64,000 nt of DNA, from positions 248,001-312,000 of the forward strand of contig VUYV01000193.1 in assembly GCA_008711295.1 (NCBI GenBank). Direction: 5' to 3'. Under the pieces are notes generated by a model that was not told the DNA's origin, did not search any database, and was given only the letters and a program-made list of their open reading frames with translations. This DNA is from Anarhynchus alexandrinus (lineage: Eukaryota; Chordata; Aves; Charadriiformes; Charadriidae). A program made the translations under genes and the position numbers. Below are positions 1 to 11,803 of the stretch, piece by piece. Position 1 is the first letter of the stretch. Each line of letters begins with the position of its first letter.

Positions 1-1457
1 TTCCCCCATCAACTAGTGGTAACCTTTATACCTTATAGAAGCTAATTTCAGCCAAAGGCCACAAGCCCTTAATGTAAGTCTCCCTAGAGCAACACACAGA
101 TTCTTCTAACTGCTAAAGAGAGTGAAGGGCTAAAAGTACAGGAAATAATAAAGGAAAGTGGTATGACCACTCACATGCACAGAAAGGGCAGATGTAGGTA
201 GTCAATACAAGGTAATTGTCCCCAGAGGACAAATATTGCTGTATTGGTACTGATCAGGAGTCAGTGAGTTGATTTACCCAATTTTCTTATGTTGAATAAG
301 AGCATTCATGAACAAGTCTTCACCAGGGATGGACGAGGAACAATATTGTAAATCTTTCAGTTAGATTTTTAGAATCAGACCAAAATTATTATTCCCCAAG
401 AAGAGGATTTTTTTCAATAAAAATGATATAATATGTGGTAGCATAACAGCATCACCAAACAAATCAGACCCAGTTATCATCCAAAACCTCATCTGAAATT
501 TCTTAAAAGCAACAAATTCACAAAGGGTTTCTAAACCCATGGAGACTATTGAGATTGGCTTGTGATGAGTTAAATTGTCTGCAATGAAATGAGGAACTAC
601 AGATCTGCCTCTTGAAAAGAATGTGGCAGCCAGTTCACTTTTCTCCTCATTTCTCTTTGCTTTTAAGAAAGCAAAGTTTTGTATCCAGCTGCACAGTCCC
701 AAAAACATGGAGATCAATATAGTTATTTTCATGTATTCTATGGTTTACTTAGCATACAGTGGAAAAGGGTATTTTTCCAGATACTGACAACAAATATGAT
801 GCTCATACATTTTTAAAAAGAAAAAAAAATGGGAAAATAAAAATTATTTTTTAAAAAAAGCAAAAAACTGCAAACAAACAAAAGCCAAAACCCAGGAGAT
901 ACTGTAACAGAAGTGTATGTGAATAGTTTGGTTTTGCCTTTCAGAACCTGGACGGAAATTAGAGTAGAGCCTGGCTCATACTCAGAACACCCACTCGACA
1001 AAAGAGGTTTAAAACAGCCAAACAATCCGCCTAACAGCAAGAGGCATGTTGTAAAAGAGGAGTTTGTGCTATGTGACAGCCAAGCTTTTCAGCAAAACAG
1101 CTTTTAAACAAGGGCATATGCTGAAGAGGATTCCAAAGTATTTTTTTTCTAAGAGGCAAAACAACTTTTAAAGACATTAAAACAGGTTTAATTAAAAATC
1201 TTAACATGTTTTTACCAAAGCAAAATAAAATCACTCATCTTCCTGAATTTGTTTATTTCGGGATAAAAGCACATGCAATCTAAGTAAAATAACCAAGTAA
1301 GTATACAGACAAGTATACCATGTCAAAAGACGCTGATGATTACAGCACACAGTCTGCAGAGAGTTTTCCCTTTCTACAAGTGAATTACAACACAAAATTA
1401 ATTGTAAAGCAGAACTCAGATACAACTGATGCTAAAAGAAGTCCTTAGAACTAGTTA
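1..1457. other. AT-rich non-coding stretch
   Basis: No gene recognised on either strand. Short open frames here are rich in Phe, Leu and Lys, as expected from AT-rich sequence, and show no motif. An A-rich patch lies near 811-865. The stretch ends where the degraded 3' tail of a minus-strand CR1 begins. Confidence 0.6.
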
Positions 1458-3190
1458 ATAGAACAATAGAACGGTTTAGGTTGGAAGGGACCTTAAAGAT
1501 CATCTAGTTCCAATCCCCCTGGCTTGGGCAGGGACACCACCCACTAAACCAGATTGCTCAAAGCCCCACCCAACCTGGCCTTAAACACCTCCAGGGATGG
1601 GGCCTCCACAGCTTCTCTGGGTAACCTGTTCCAGTGCCTCACCACCCTCACAGTGAAAAATTTCTTCCTGATATATAATCTAAATCTACCCTCTTCCAGT
1701 TTAAAGCCATTACCCCTCGTCCTATCGCTACATGCCCTAGTAAAAAGTCCTTCCCCAGCTCTCTTGTAGGTCCCCTTTAGGTACTGGAAGGCTGCTATAA
1801 GATGTCCCTGGAGCTTTCTCTTCTCCAGACTGAACAACCCCAGCTCTCTCAGCCTGTCCTCATAGGAGAGGTGCCCCTGTCCTCTGATCATCTTTGTGGT
1901 CCTTGTCTGGACCTGCTCCAACAGGGCCATGTCCTTCTTATGTTGAGGGCTACAGAGCTGGACACAATATTCTGGGTGGGGTCTCATAAGAGCAGAGTAG
2001 AGGGGCAGAATCACCTCCCTCAACCTGCTGGCCACACTTCTTTTGATGCAGCCCAGATGATGATGATGTGGTTGGCCTTCTGGGCTGCGAGCACACATTG
2101 CTGGCTCATGTTAAGTTTCTCATCAACAAAACTCCCCAAATCCTTCTCCTCAGGCCTGCTCTCCAACCATTCTCCACCCAGCCTGTATTTGTGCTTGGGA
2201 TTACATCAGCCCACATGCAGGACCTTGCACTTGGCCTTGTTGAACTTCATGAGGTTTGCCATGGACCCACCTCTCCAGCTTGTTCAGGTCCCTCTGGATG
2301 GCATCCCTCCCCTCCAGTGTGCCAACTGCTACACACAGCTTGGTGTCATCAGCAAACTTGCTGAGGGTGCACTCAATCCCACTGTCCATGTCACCAACAA
2401 AGACATTGAACAGCACTGGTCCCAGTACCAACCCCTGAGGAACACCACTCATCACTGGTCTCCACTTGGATATGGAACCGTTGACCGCAACTCTTTGAGT
2501 GCAGCCATCCAGTCAGTTCCTTGTCGAACACTTTGCACAAGTCCAGGTAGATGATGTCTGTTGCTCTTCCCTCGTCCACTACCACTGTAATGCCCTCGTG
2601 GAAGGCCACCAAATTTGTCAGACATGATTTGCCCTTGGTGAAGCCAAGGCTGTCACCAAGCACCTCCTTATTTTCCATGTGCCTTAGCAGAGTTTCCAGG
2701 AAGACCAATGGTCTTGCCAGGTACAGAGGTGAGACTGACTAGTCTGTAGTTTCCTGGGTCTTCTTTTTTACCCTTTTTAAAAATGGGGGTTATGTTTCCC
2801 CTTTTCCAGTCAGTGGAAACTTCACCAGACTGCCATGACTTCTCAAATATAGTGGATAGTGGCTTAGCGACTTCATCTGCCATTTCCTTCAGGATCCACT
2901 GATATATCTCATCAGGTCCCATGGACTTGTGCACTTTCAGGTTCCTCAGCTGGTCTCAAACATGGTCTTCTAGTAGGTGGTACCTCATTCTCCCAGTCCC
3001 TGCTTTTGTTTTCTGCAACTTGGGCGGTGTGGTTAGAGCCCTTCCCAGTGAAGACTGAGGCAAAGAAGTCATTGTATATCTCAGACTTCTCCATGTCCTG
3101 GGTGACCAGGTCTCCTGTTTCCTTCCTGAGTGGGCCCACACTTTCCCTAGTCTTCCTTTTGTCACCGATATAATGCTGACATGACATCCT
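1458..3190 (-). mobile_element. CR1 LINE, 5'-truncated, decayed reverse transcriptase
   Basis: The 3' end lies at the low coordinate, where degraded AATAGAAC-like octamers are followed by a line typical of CR1 tails (GGTTTAGGTTGGAAGGGACC). Reading leftward from about 3187, the frames give the N-terminal part of the reverse transcriptase, with blocks such as SLPQSSLGRA-type linker sequence and [17 protein letters not shown] (2668-2934). A damaged motif A (YLDLCKVFD) follows in 2391-2708, then GVPQG and FADDTKL. The FADD catalytic motif is intact at 2345-2356. The C-terminal tail ([22 protein letters not shown]) lies in 1544-2098. The frame changes several times between these blocks, so the copy is dead. 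The endonuclease and ORF1 are absent, as usual for 5'-truncated copies. It resembles the copy at 49-50 kb most closely. The 5' boundary is approximate. Confidence 0.95.
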
Positions 3191-4980
3191 GCCAGGCTCT
3201 CTAGTGGTATTAAACCAGTGGAAACAAGTAGTCTTTAAGGATTTGGCCCAAGAGTTCTACAGTAATACCTCCATTGAAAAGCTTCCTATTAAAATATTCT
3301 TTACCACACATCAGACATTAACCCTGTACTTCAGAACACCACAGTAAAGTGTGATATTTCTCTTTTCTGGGCAAAAGTTGTATTAACGTGTAGTTGATAC
3401 CCCACATCATCAGCTCTCCTGAGCTAATACAAATGTTTGTTTACTACTGTTTACTCCCATTAGCCTTGATAAGGTGGAAAGGAAATAGGCTGTTGCTTCC
3501 TTCATATCCTGAAAAAAAACCTCAATTTGCTAATTTTCCCTTAGAGGGCAAATAATGACGTTCTGGGTAACACCACTACACAAATGTTACTGAAGGCAAC
3601 AACCAGGCATACAAACTCTTTACAGCTAGTGATTAAATGTCATTGAGAATAAGTTTGAAACTCAATATATTGTAGCAATGGTTATAAGAAATGGCATTTT
3701 TTACATTTTACACCAGACATCTGACCACTGAAGGTTATAGAGGCACTTTAACAATTCACTATACAAAGGCACACAAAAAACATTTTTGGACCAAAACAGC
3801 AGCTCCTGTTTAGTGACCTTTAATATCCACTATTTTCAACTGCAGGGAAAGAACTACAGAGAGACCAGCTGAAATGCCATTGGTACATCTCTCTACCCTT
3901 CAGTGAGGCACATTTGAAGTATCAGCTTTAGCTGTTCCTCTACATTTTACTTCCATATTAATCTTTCACTTTTACTAATCTCTTTAACACCTATTGAAAC
4001 CACTGAGGACCCACACTGGGATCACAGAGCTTATGACAAAGAGGTGAGCGGAGAGGCATTGTCTCTACATGTACGTGGGGGAGTCTGGAAGCCTCCACAA
4101 CCCAAGGAAATCAGTGTTTCTGCTCAGTCCTTATGTATTCCAGAAACAGTAGCAGACGCATGCTATCTTTTTTAATAGCGGTGAATAAAATTGCAAATTA
4201 ATAGTCAGTACTGAAACAGCAGTGTAAGTGGGCTCAAATGTCAGACAGAGATTTACAAGCAGGGCTGCAGCCACTTGCACAAACTCCTAATCTAGGTATT
4301 TAGCTACTAAAGAAGATTTCCATGGTGGTATGTACAGGCAGGATAGGAGAGAGATTTAGACTATCAAGAGATTCAGACAGCTGAGTTTATTCTATAGAGC
4401 AGCGAGATATCTTTCTTTCCCCTCCCTCTATTTCTGCCAAGAATGCATGAGCTTTGCTAACACTGGGATTATTCCATTTAGACTACTGTTTCCTTCAGGT
4501 TAATGTAGTGTAGAACTTGCAAGCCAAATCCTTTTAGGTAGCTTTCTTGCAACATCTAGTTATATTTGGCAGTGATACAGAAACACAAGGGTGAAACCTA
4601 CTTTATGTTTGGAATAACAGAAGAGCAGGACATGGACAAAATCCATTTGAAGGAAATATTAAAATAAAACCGAAAAACTTCTGATTCCAAGACAAGCAAA
4701 TAATCCAAACAACTAAAACACAGGCACCCCCATTAAATTTCAGCGCAACAGAGATTTTCAATTACAAAGCTCGCATGGGACTGGCAGAGTAATTTGTTAG
4801 AAACTTAAGACTGGCAGTTACATCTGTGAATATTCCTGCTGGAGCTTTTATTGCAAAAAATTTATGAGATACAAGCACTCTTCCCTCACTTATTCATAAC
4901 AACAAAACACCACATATACCAGGATTGTACAGGCAAAAATGTTTTGCATTTACTTGGATTGGTTGGTTTTTTTAATGTAT

Positions 4981-5008
4981 TTGTGTACAGATGAACATCT
5001 GTACACAA
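4981..5008. repeat. 28-bp near-perfect palindrome
   Basis: Two perfectly complementary 13-base arms (4981-4993 and 4996-5008) are separated by only two bases (AA). The arm is TTGTGTACAGATG. The match stops exactly at the arm ends. A transcript could form a tight hairpin, and double-stranded DNA could bind a dimeric protein. No role is shown by the sequence. Confidence 0.85.
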
Positions 5009-6436
5009 TTTATTCTTTAAAAATTAAGATACAGTCAACTTTGGTAAATACTAATGTTTCAGTTAAATGAGTTTTCTCCTTAGTGATTCTAGACTGCTTT
5101 CAAAAACAGGTGCTGTGTACAATCTAAAATAATCATTTTATAATATTCATACAAGGCTCAGCTAGGCAAGACCAGTATTGCTATAGGAAATGTTTTCTGG
5201 TTATGATTATGTCAATTTAAAATTGATCCACCAGGAAAGGAGATGTTTGCCTGCAGGGTTTGTTTTTTTATTTTTCCCCTTTCAATAGAAATTAGTATTT
5301 TTCTTTCTCAGATAGAGAATTTGCACTGATTTCAATGAAACTGTCTAGCAATGCCCGACCTCCACCATGGCCAAAGCAGTCACTTAAGAGAGAGTGTAAA
5401 AACAGAACAAGTATAATAAACCTAATTTCATCACAGCTATGATCTCTGCTTTTTGAATCTGTGCCTTCCTATGCCTTAATTATGTACATTTTGAAGAAAT
5501 ATGGCCCTTTTTTTCCTTTTAATTTAACTTCTCTTGCTGTAATTTGAGGATCTCCAATTCTTAGATCGGAAGGGATAGTAACCAACTCTTCTCTATTCAT
5601 GTGCTCTCCACTCCATTCACGATTTCATCAACTTCATCAACCTATCAGAGGAGCGAGCAGTGACACGACCTACAACTACCCACATGTCTTCACTAAAAAA
5701 AATACAACCCAGTGCAAAATATGTTGCCACTGCCTTTCTTAGTGGTTTATGTGTTTTAACTTTTTGTTTTCCATTGCACAAACCATGACTGGTCATTATG
5801 CTATATCTGCATGCCTCATTTGACAGTTATCTTATACTGCTGGACATTTACTTCTTATTGGGAAGAATAAAACCAAAAGCTGTAACAAGAAGTCAAAATC
5901 CCTCGTCAGACAGGTGCCAGTATCACAAACCAATCCATGTGCACAGAATAGCCTATGCTCCCCCAAGGTATACTCCCTCAAAATCTTCCAACACAGAGTG
6001 ACTTAATGAACATGTTTCATCCCCTTTTGTAATTACAGCAGCAATTTACTACCATCTTAGATGCCCTTTTCCTCATGCATTTTCTTCTGCATCTGTAATT
6101 TAAACCACAGGAGCCCAGGTTTTTAAAAGTTGCTACCCCTCCATGTGTGGCTTTCTTACCTTGTTCTTACTCCCGCTCTCTTTTTACTCATCCCACCTTA
6201 CTCCTTGTAATTGTTAGAAGCAAAGACAAAAGGAGTTGAGAATTCCTGAACTCCTCCACGTTTTCCCTTTACACATACAAGGCTGCATTTTTTTTCCCCC
6301 TGTCAACCATCAGAGAGAACACACAGGGAATGCCAGCCTTCTGTCTGAATGGAGAGCTAAGAAGTACTAGGGTGGGAACACAGCTCAAGGACACAGTGCT
6401 GAGGAATTGCTAAGGGACATCTTTATGTACATCACG

Positions 6437-6478
6437 GCTCTCAGTTAGGGATACAAAGCTCTCAGTTAGGAATACAAG
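6437..6478. repeat. 21-bp tandem duplication, two copies
   Basis: The unit GCTCTCAGTTAGGGATACAA plus one base (6437-6457) is followed directly by a second copy (6458-6478) that differs at two positions. This is most likely a local slippage duplication. Confidence 0.8.
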
Positions 6479-9400
6479 AAGGGAGAGGTGAGAAGGAGAA
6501 AAGACGCTGGGATGAATAAAGGCACCCACCTTACCCAGAGGTTCCTTTCAAATTAGGAACTGACTAGTTGAAAAAAATCATAATGAAGATAATGAGCTAG
6601 CTCCCTGAAAATCTTTTCTACTTCACTTTAAGACATCTCTATGAAATGAAACACTATATTCATTTGCACTGAGGAGAAGTATGCAAGGTATTTTAAGCTG
6701 TACCTTTTGATCATTCTCAAAATTGAGGAAGAGGAGAGTCATGTATTTCAGATCACCTTATATCACCACAAGAGCTTTCCTCTTTCACTATTCCTTGCAC
6801 CTTCCAAACCAAATCTATCAGCAGGGTATGACACCACAATCTAACAGACACTCTTCATACAAATAGCATGCCTTAGAAAAACCTGCAAAAGCAGGCACAC
6901 ATGCACAGACAAATATGGGATTACCACAAGGTTGTATGCTTGTGCCGTTCCTATTTATGCCTGACGTGAGAAAGGTGGGTATATAAAAATGCTATACACT
7001 GTTTTGAGAGAACATACTGCTAAGACATTAGCAATAAGCATTAGCAGATGCCTTACACTTACTGAGAACAATCTATACGTTTGCCTGGACATGCGGAGTG
7101 GTCAAGCTGAATGAGGGTGTAGAGGCATCCCGTACAAGAATACTTTGCAACTGTTGGCCAACTGAAAGCACAAGTGGCTTCCAAGCTGGGACTACAAATT
7201 GCACCACAGTGTGTTCCTCACTTTGGAAAAACATAGTTACAGAAAGAGGACACAAGAAGAACATAATGAATGCAACAGGAGCACTTACAGATAATTTCCA
7301 GTGGCTTCTGCCAGTTCCAAGAAAACAGAGTTATGTGCTCGTATACCTAACTCTTCATTTCCTCATCAAGCATTTGCTGAACTCATTATCTTGGGAAATC
7401 ACATGGTATTAACCCATAGCCTTAAACATTTTCATTTATGCAAAATTTTAGACAAATTTACAGTTACTAAGTGTAAGTGAAAAAAAAATACATTTTTTCA
7501 TCAAGAATCAAATGTCTTTTCAGGGCAAATTTTTGCTATGTGTAGGGAACGAGGGGTCAAGACACAAAGGGCAGAACTTGACTTGAAAGGTGAGTACTTT
7601 ATACTTGTAGTTGTTCAAGTGAACTGTTAAGCAATATACAATAAATTTCTTTCTTCTTTATGAAGATAAGTATTAGCAGTGTTTATTTTTGCCCTTTAAA
7701 GTTATTGTATATTTCCACATGCAGGAGTGCAAATTTTGGACAAATCAGTTGAAATACTTTGAATTACCAATGGAAAGAAGAGATTTTTTAAAAAACACTG
7801 CGGGTTTTCACATATATAAAAGAACTTCCATAAATCAGGGTTTTAAATCTCAGTCTTTCTGGACACTTAGTGTCAGAGAAGACATACAGAGATGGCAAAA
7901 CAGAAGAAATGACTCAAAACAAAGAACTTGCAAATGATTGACTATGAAACACTGCTGTATGTTTTTTCTTTACTATTGTGTATTAACCATACATTTATGT
8001 AAGAGTCACATTATATCCAAGCATGAACAAAACTGTCTGGTGATTTCCATTGTGCCTATATGATCCAAAATGACCACACCTGTATAGTAATTATTATTCA
8101 GTGGTAGACCCCTTTTGAGAGTAGCATATCACTTCACATACTGCTTTGCTCTTATTTAATCTCATTTAAAATACCTTTTCATTATCAGTGGCAATTCTGT
8201 CCCCTCTCATGGAATACAAATTCATTGTCAGATTTTTTACATTTTAATTTAGATAGTCTTAGCATTTTTAATTAAGACTTATGCCATGCCTGGAAATTTT
8301 CCTACTTATGAAAACAACTAAAGCTGATGAGTGAGCATGCCATCTTGTCCTTTAACTTATTTGGAGAACACTCATCATCCAGCCACAGAGGCTGAATACT
8401 GTTTTCCATAGTGAGACAAATACTTTGCCAACAAATACTTCTCTAGGTTCACTAAGAATTATATGTCCTCTGAGACTTTAATTCCTCCGATTTCTCTGTG
8501 CTAGAGATAGTTCAAGCAGCAGTTTTGAAAACAAGATTCTCTCACTTTGCACTATATATTTTTGTTTAAATTGACTTGCTACCATTCATATGAAGAAGAA
8601 ATGTGCTGTTCTCTGCATTTCCATCCACTTATGTTTGGGCCTGCCTCAAATTTAGAGGGTTTTAATAGCTTTTGGAAAAAAATATAATTAACATATATAT
8701 AGTCCAAGTTGAAAACACACAAATGTAGATCCCAGCAGGCATTTCGGCAGGATTGAGGACTAAATAGAGAAGAAATAGGGACAAGGTATCAATTGTTGGT
8801 CTTAATTGTAGACAAAATAGAAAGAACACCCTTACACACTGATTCATTTCTTATTTTTTTCTTGAAGGATGTGAGATCATTTGCCCAATGTATTTCTTCA
8901 TGAAAACATAACAATATCAGCTCATTGATTTCCATTTCTTAGGTACACTGAACAGATGATAGAACTGCTCAGATTGTATTGCAAATTAACGTGAAGACTG
9001 AGTCCTGGAAAAAAAACGCCATCAAAACAGATCTAGTTCCTCTGGTCATTGGTTTGAAAAGCATGTGATTTAAATTTCACTTAATTTTATTTTTTTTTTA
9101 ATCCACTCTCTACCCTATGTATACTTACAAGCAAACCATAAAATTGTGCAGGGGAATCTCTTTCTCTGTCGGTTGCATACCTGATCCTACAAATAATGTA
9201 TTTTCCACAATGGAGTGATATAGATAGAAAAATGTAGGCAATTATACACTCCAACTGTATCCGTTGGTAGGATATGGGAAAACAATGCTGAGTTTCCTTT
9301 CCCTGAAGGGGAGGTAAGAGTGACGGTCAAAGGAAGCTGCTCCAGCTTCCTCCTTTCAGAGACCCTCATGTAGATGTCATAATACTGGTATTTCTCAGTT

Positions 9401-10229
9401 CTTCTAAATAGTCTTGGTGACCATAGCACTTTTAACATTGTCATCAAAATGACAGCAGTAAGACACAGACACAGTGAGTAGCATAGTATCCAGTTCAAGT
9501 TATTTCCCTATCATGAATGCTTTCGTTACCAACTTTATTATTAATTTATTTCTTCCCACCTCCCCCAGACGAGAAAGAATTCAAGTGAGAGTAAATGACT
9601 GATTTTAGTACATAGCTTCTATTTTTCACAGAAGAGAACTGGAACAAAACATTAAAATATTTGTGTGCAAAGGCATAGTGTCTTTTAAGGTATCCAAGTA
9701 GGATTGGTCAAAAACTGTCCATTGAAATTTCAAAGAAAAAAGAAAACTATTTTAAAGTAAGGCTTTTTGGAACATGCTTACAATTTCTTTGGACATTTGA
9801 TTTTGGCTCAAACCCATACATTATCAGGTAAGAGTTTTCGATTTGCCTTTGCAAAAAGGAAGAACCCAGTCTCCAGTTCTTTCTTTTATCCAGGGCACAT
9901 ACCTGGAATTGGCTAGCCATATTTCCATTTAGCCATTTATCACCATTTACCTCATTTGCTGAGATGACTGTACCAACTTTAACACAAAGACATTTAAGTA
10001 TAAATATTTCTTCTTTATCAAATCAACAGAAATTAACTGCTCAGAGGACAATTTTACACCAAGTAAATGTGTGGAAATCTGGCTGTTGTCTTTGATGGAA
10101 GAAGTTTCAGATAAAGTGCATATGTTTATGCCACATGCTGTGATGCCAACTCTAACAGTTGAGGTCAGAAATATTTTTTTCAACCAGATTGTTCAATATC
10201 AGCAGCTCCTGTCCTCCTACAGTGTACTT

Positions 10230-10251
10230 ACACACACACACACACACACAC
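10230..10251. repeat. (AC)11 microsatellite
   Basis: An uninterrupted run of eleven AC units lies in otherwise unique sequence. It is a likely polymorphic marker with no visible function. Confidence 0.95.
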
Positions 10252-11019
10252 TCTTCCCAGAAGGGTGCCTGCCAGCTGTATCATTTGCATAGGAAAGTCC
10301 TCCCAAGCTTATCTCTGATTGCAAGAACTGTGAAAGAGTTAAATCGAAAGACTCATTTTCTGTAAAATTCAACAGCTGTGATCCCTGCAATAGTATTATT
10401 CACTTGGCGCTTATTCACACACCATAACTACATACTGACAGTGATTCTACTGTTAGGCTATGAAATCTGGGCTAGCATGCTTACTTGTTTATGAGTTATA
10501 CCTTGTAGACCACAGTAAGAAGACCAAGAAGAAATTTTGGTCAAAGATGAAATCACAGAAGAAAGGGAAAGACATCCTATACAACTCTCTTCTTTTCCTA
10601 ATGCAGAGGATATAGGGAAATCTAAAGAAAGGTAAGGTAACTCAAGAAGAGATGCTATAAAACAGACAAAAAAGACTTATTTGTTGATTAAGCCATATTT
10701 TACATTCAGCTTCCCTACAAAATTGACCCCAGAAACAAATAGCACTAGAAAATCAAAACCCAAACAAACAAAACAAAAAAAACACCAAAACTAAACTTGG
10801 ACTCTATTCCAGAACAGTTAAACTGGACTTGACTATTTATTTAACAGTTAGTGAAAATAAGTCCTATATTCAGGTACGGTTCATTAATGCTGTAGCAGTC
10901 AGGTAACTCTTGTGGTGAAGCAAGAGTTTAATTGCAATTAACAGATGAATAGCAATATATTGCAGTGTCAACTGAGTTGATGATTTGTACAATACTTACG
11001 TCATGGCTTATGAGAGAGA

Positions 11020-11803
11020 CCACAACAGACGGAAGAAATGGGCTGACAGACACTTCATGCAATTTAAAAAACGGAAGTGCAAACTGCTGCACCTGGGGAG
11101 GAATATTCCCATGCATCTGTGTATGCCAGAGAGCAACTGGCTGCAAACCAGCTTTGCAGAAAAGGACGTGGAGGTCCTAGAAGACACCAAGTTAAACACA
11201 AGCCAGTAAAGTGCCGTTGTGGCAAATAAGGTAAGTGGTGTCCTAGGCTGCATTAGGAGGAGTGTTGCCAGCAACCAAGGCAGGCAATCCTTCCCCTCTA
11301 CTCACCGCTGGTGAGGCCACACCTGGAGTACTGTGTCCAGTTCCGGGTACAAGAGAGATATGGATATACTGAAGAGAGTTCAATGATGATCCACTAAGAC
11401 AATGAAAGGACTGGAGGAAAGGCTGAGAGAGTTGGGACTGCTCATCCTGGAGAAGAAAAGGCTCATGGGGGATCTCGTCAATGTATATAAATAACTGAAG
11501 GGAAGCTATTTCCCATGGGGCCCAGTGACAGGACCAGAGGCAACAGGCACAAACTGAAACAGAAGAGGCTCTGTTTGAACATCAGGAAACGCTTTTTCAC
11601 TGCAAGGGTGCCTGAGCACTGGCACAGGCTGTCCAGAGATGTTGTGGAATCTCCATCCTTGGAGATATGCAAAAGCCACCTGGACATGGTCCTGAGTAGA
11701 AAGCTTTAGGTGACACTGTTTGAGCAGGGCGGTGGGGTGGGACAAGATGACCTCCAGAGGTCCTTTCCAACTTCAGCCATTCTGTGACTCTGATTCTGTG
11801 ATG
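11020..11803 (+). mobile_element. CR1 LINE 3' fragment
   Basis: The fragment starts with the reverse transcriptase C-terminal region (KWADRHFMQF, then a KLLHLGRN block near 11075-11110). It continues through a GHTWSTVSS-like shifted segment around 11310-11350 and ends with HWHRLSRDVVESPSLEICKSHL (11515-11709). The 3' end carries a degraded octamer tail, the last unit being ATTCTGTG at 11793-11800. Stops and frameshifts break the frame. The SHLDMVL ending is shared with the copy at 58 kb, so the two probably belong to one subfamily, distinct from the FKARLxGALSN subfamily at 1.5 and 49 kb. Confidence 0.93.

Larger units (their letters stand above)
3191..11019. other. Long non-coding AT-rich stretch
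   Basis: No gene recognised over 7.8 kb. It holds a near-perfect 28-bp palindrome (4981-5008), a 21-bp tandem duplication (6437-6478), a CA dinucleotide run (10230-10251) and an A/C-rich low-complexity patch near 10753-10791. Short frames at 7098-7412 (+) and 9187-9498 (-) are open but show no family motif and no convincing splice context. Confidence 0.55.

Noticed and set aside
1802..2554. Plus-strand open frame of 250 codons
   Set aside because: It is the antisense of the CR1 reverse transcriptase; CR1 antisense strands often stay open by chance.
7098..7412. Plus-strand open frame in slightly GC-richer sequence
   Set aside because: No motif, and the opposite strand is open over part of it too; no consensus splice sites at the edges.
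9187..9498. Minus-strand open frame with a hydrophobic start and a basic middle
   Set aside because: Looks like a possible membrane segment, but no family motif or splice context supports it.
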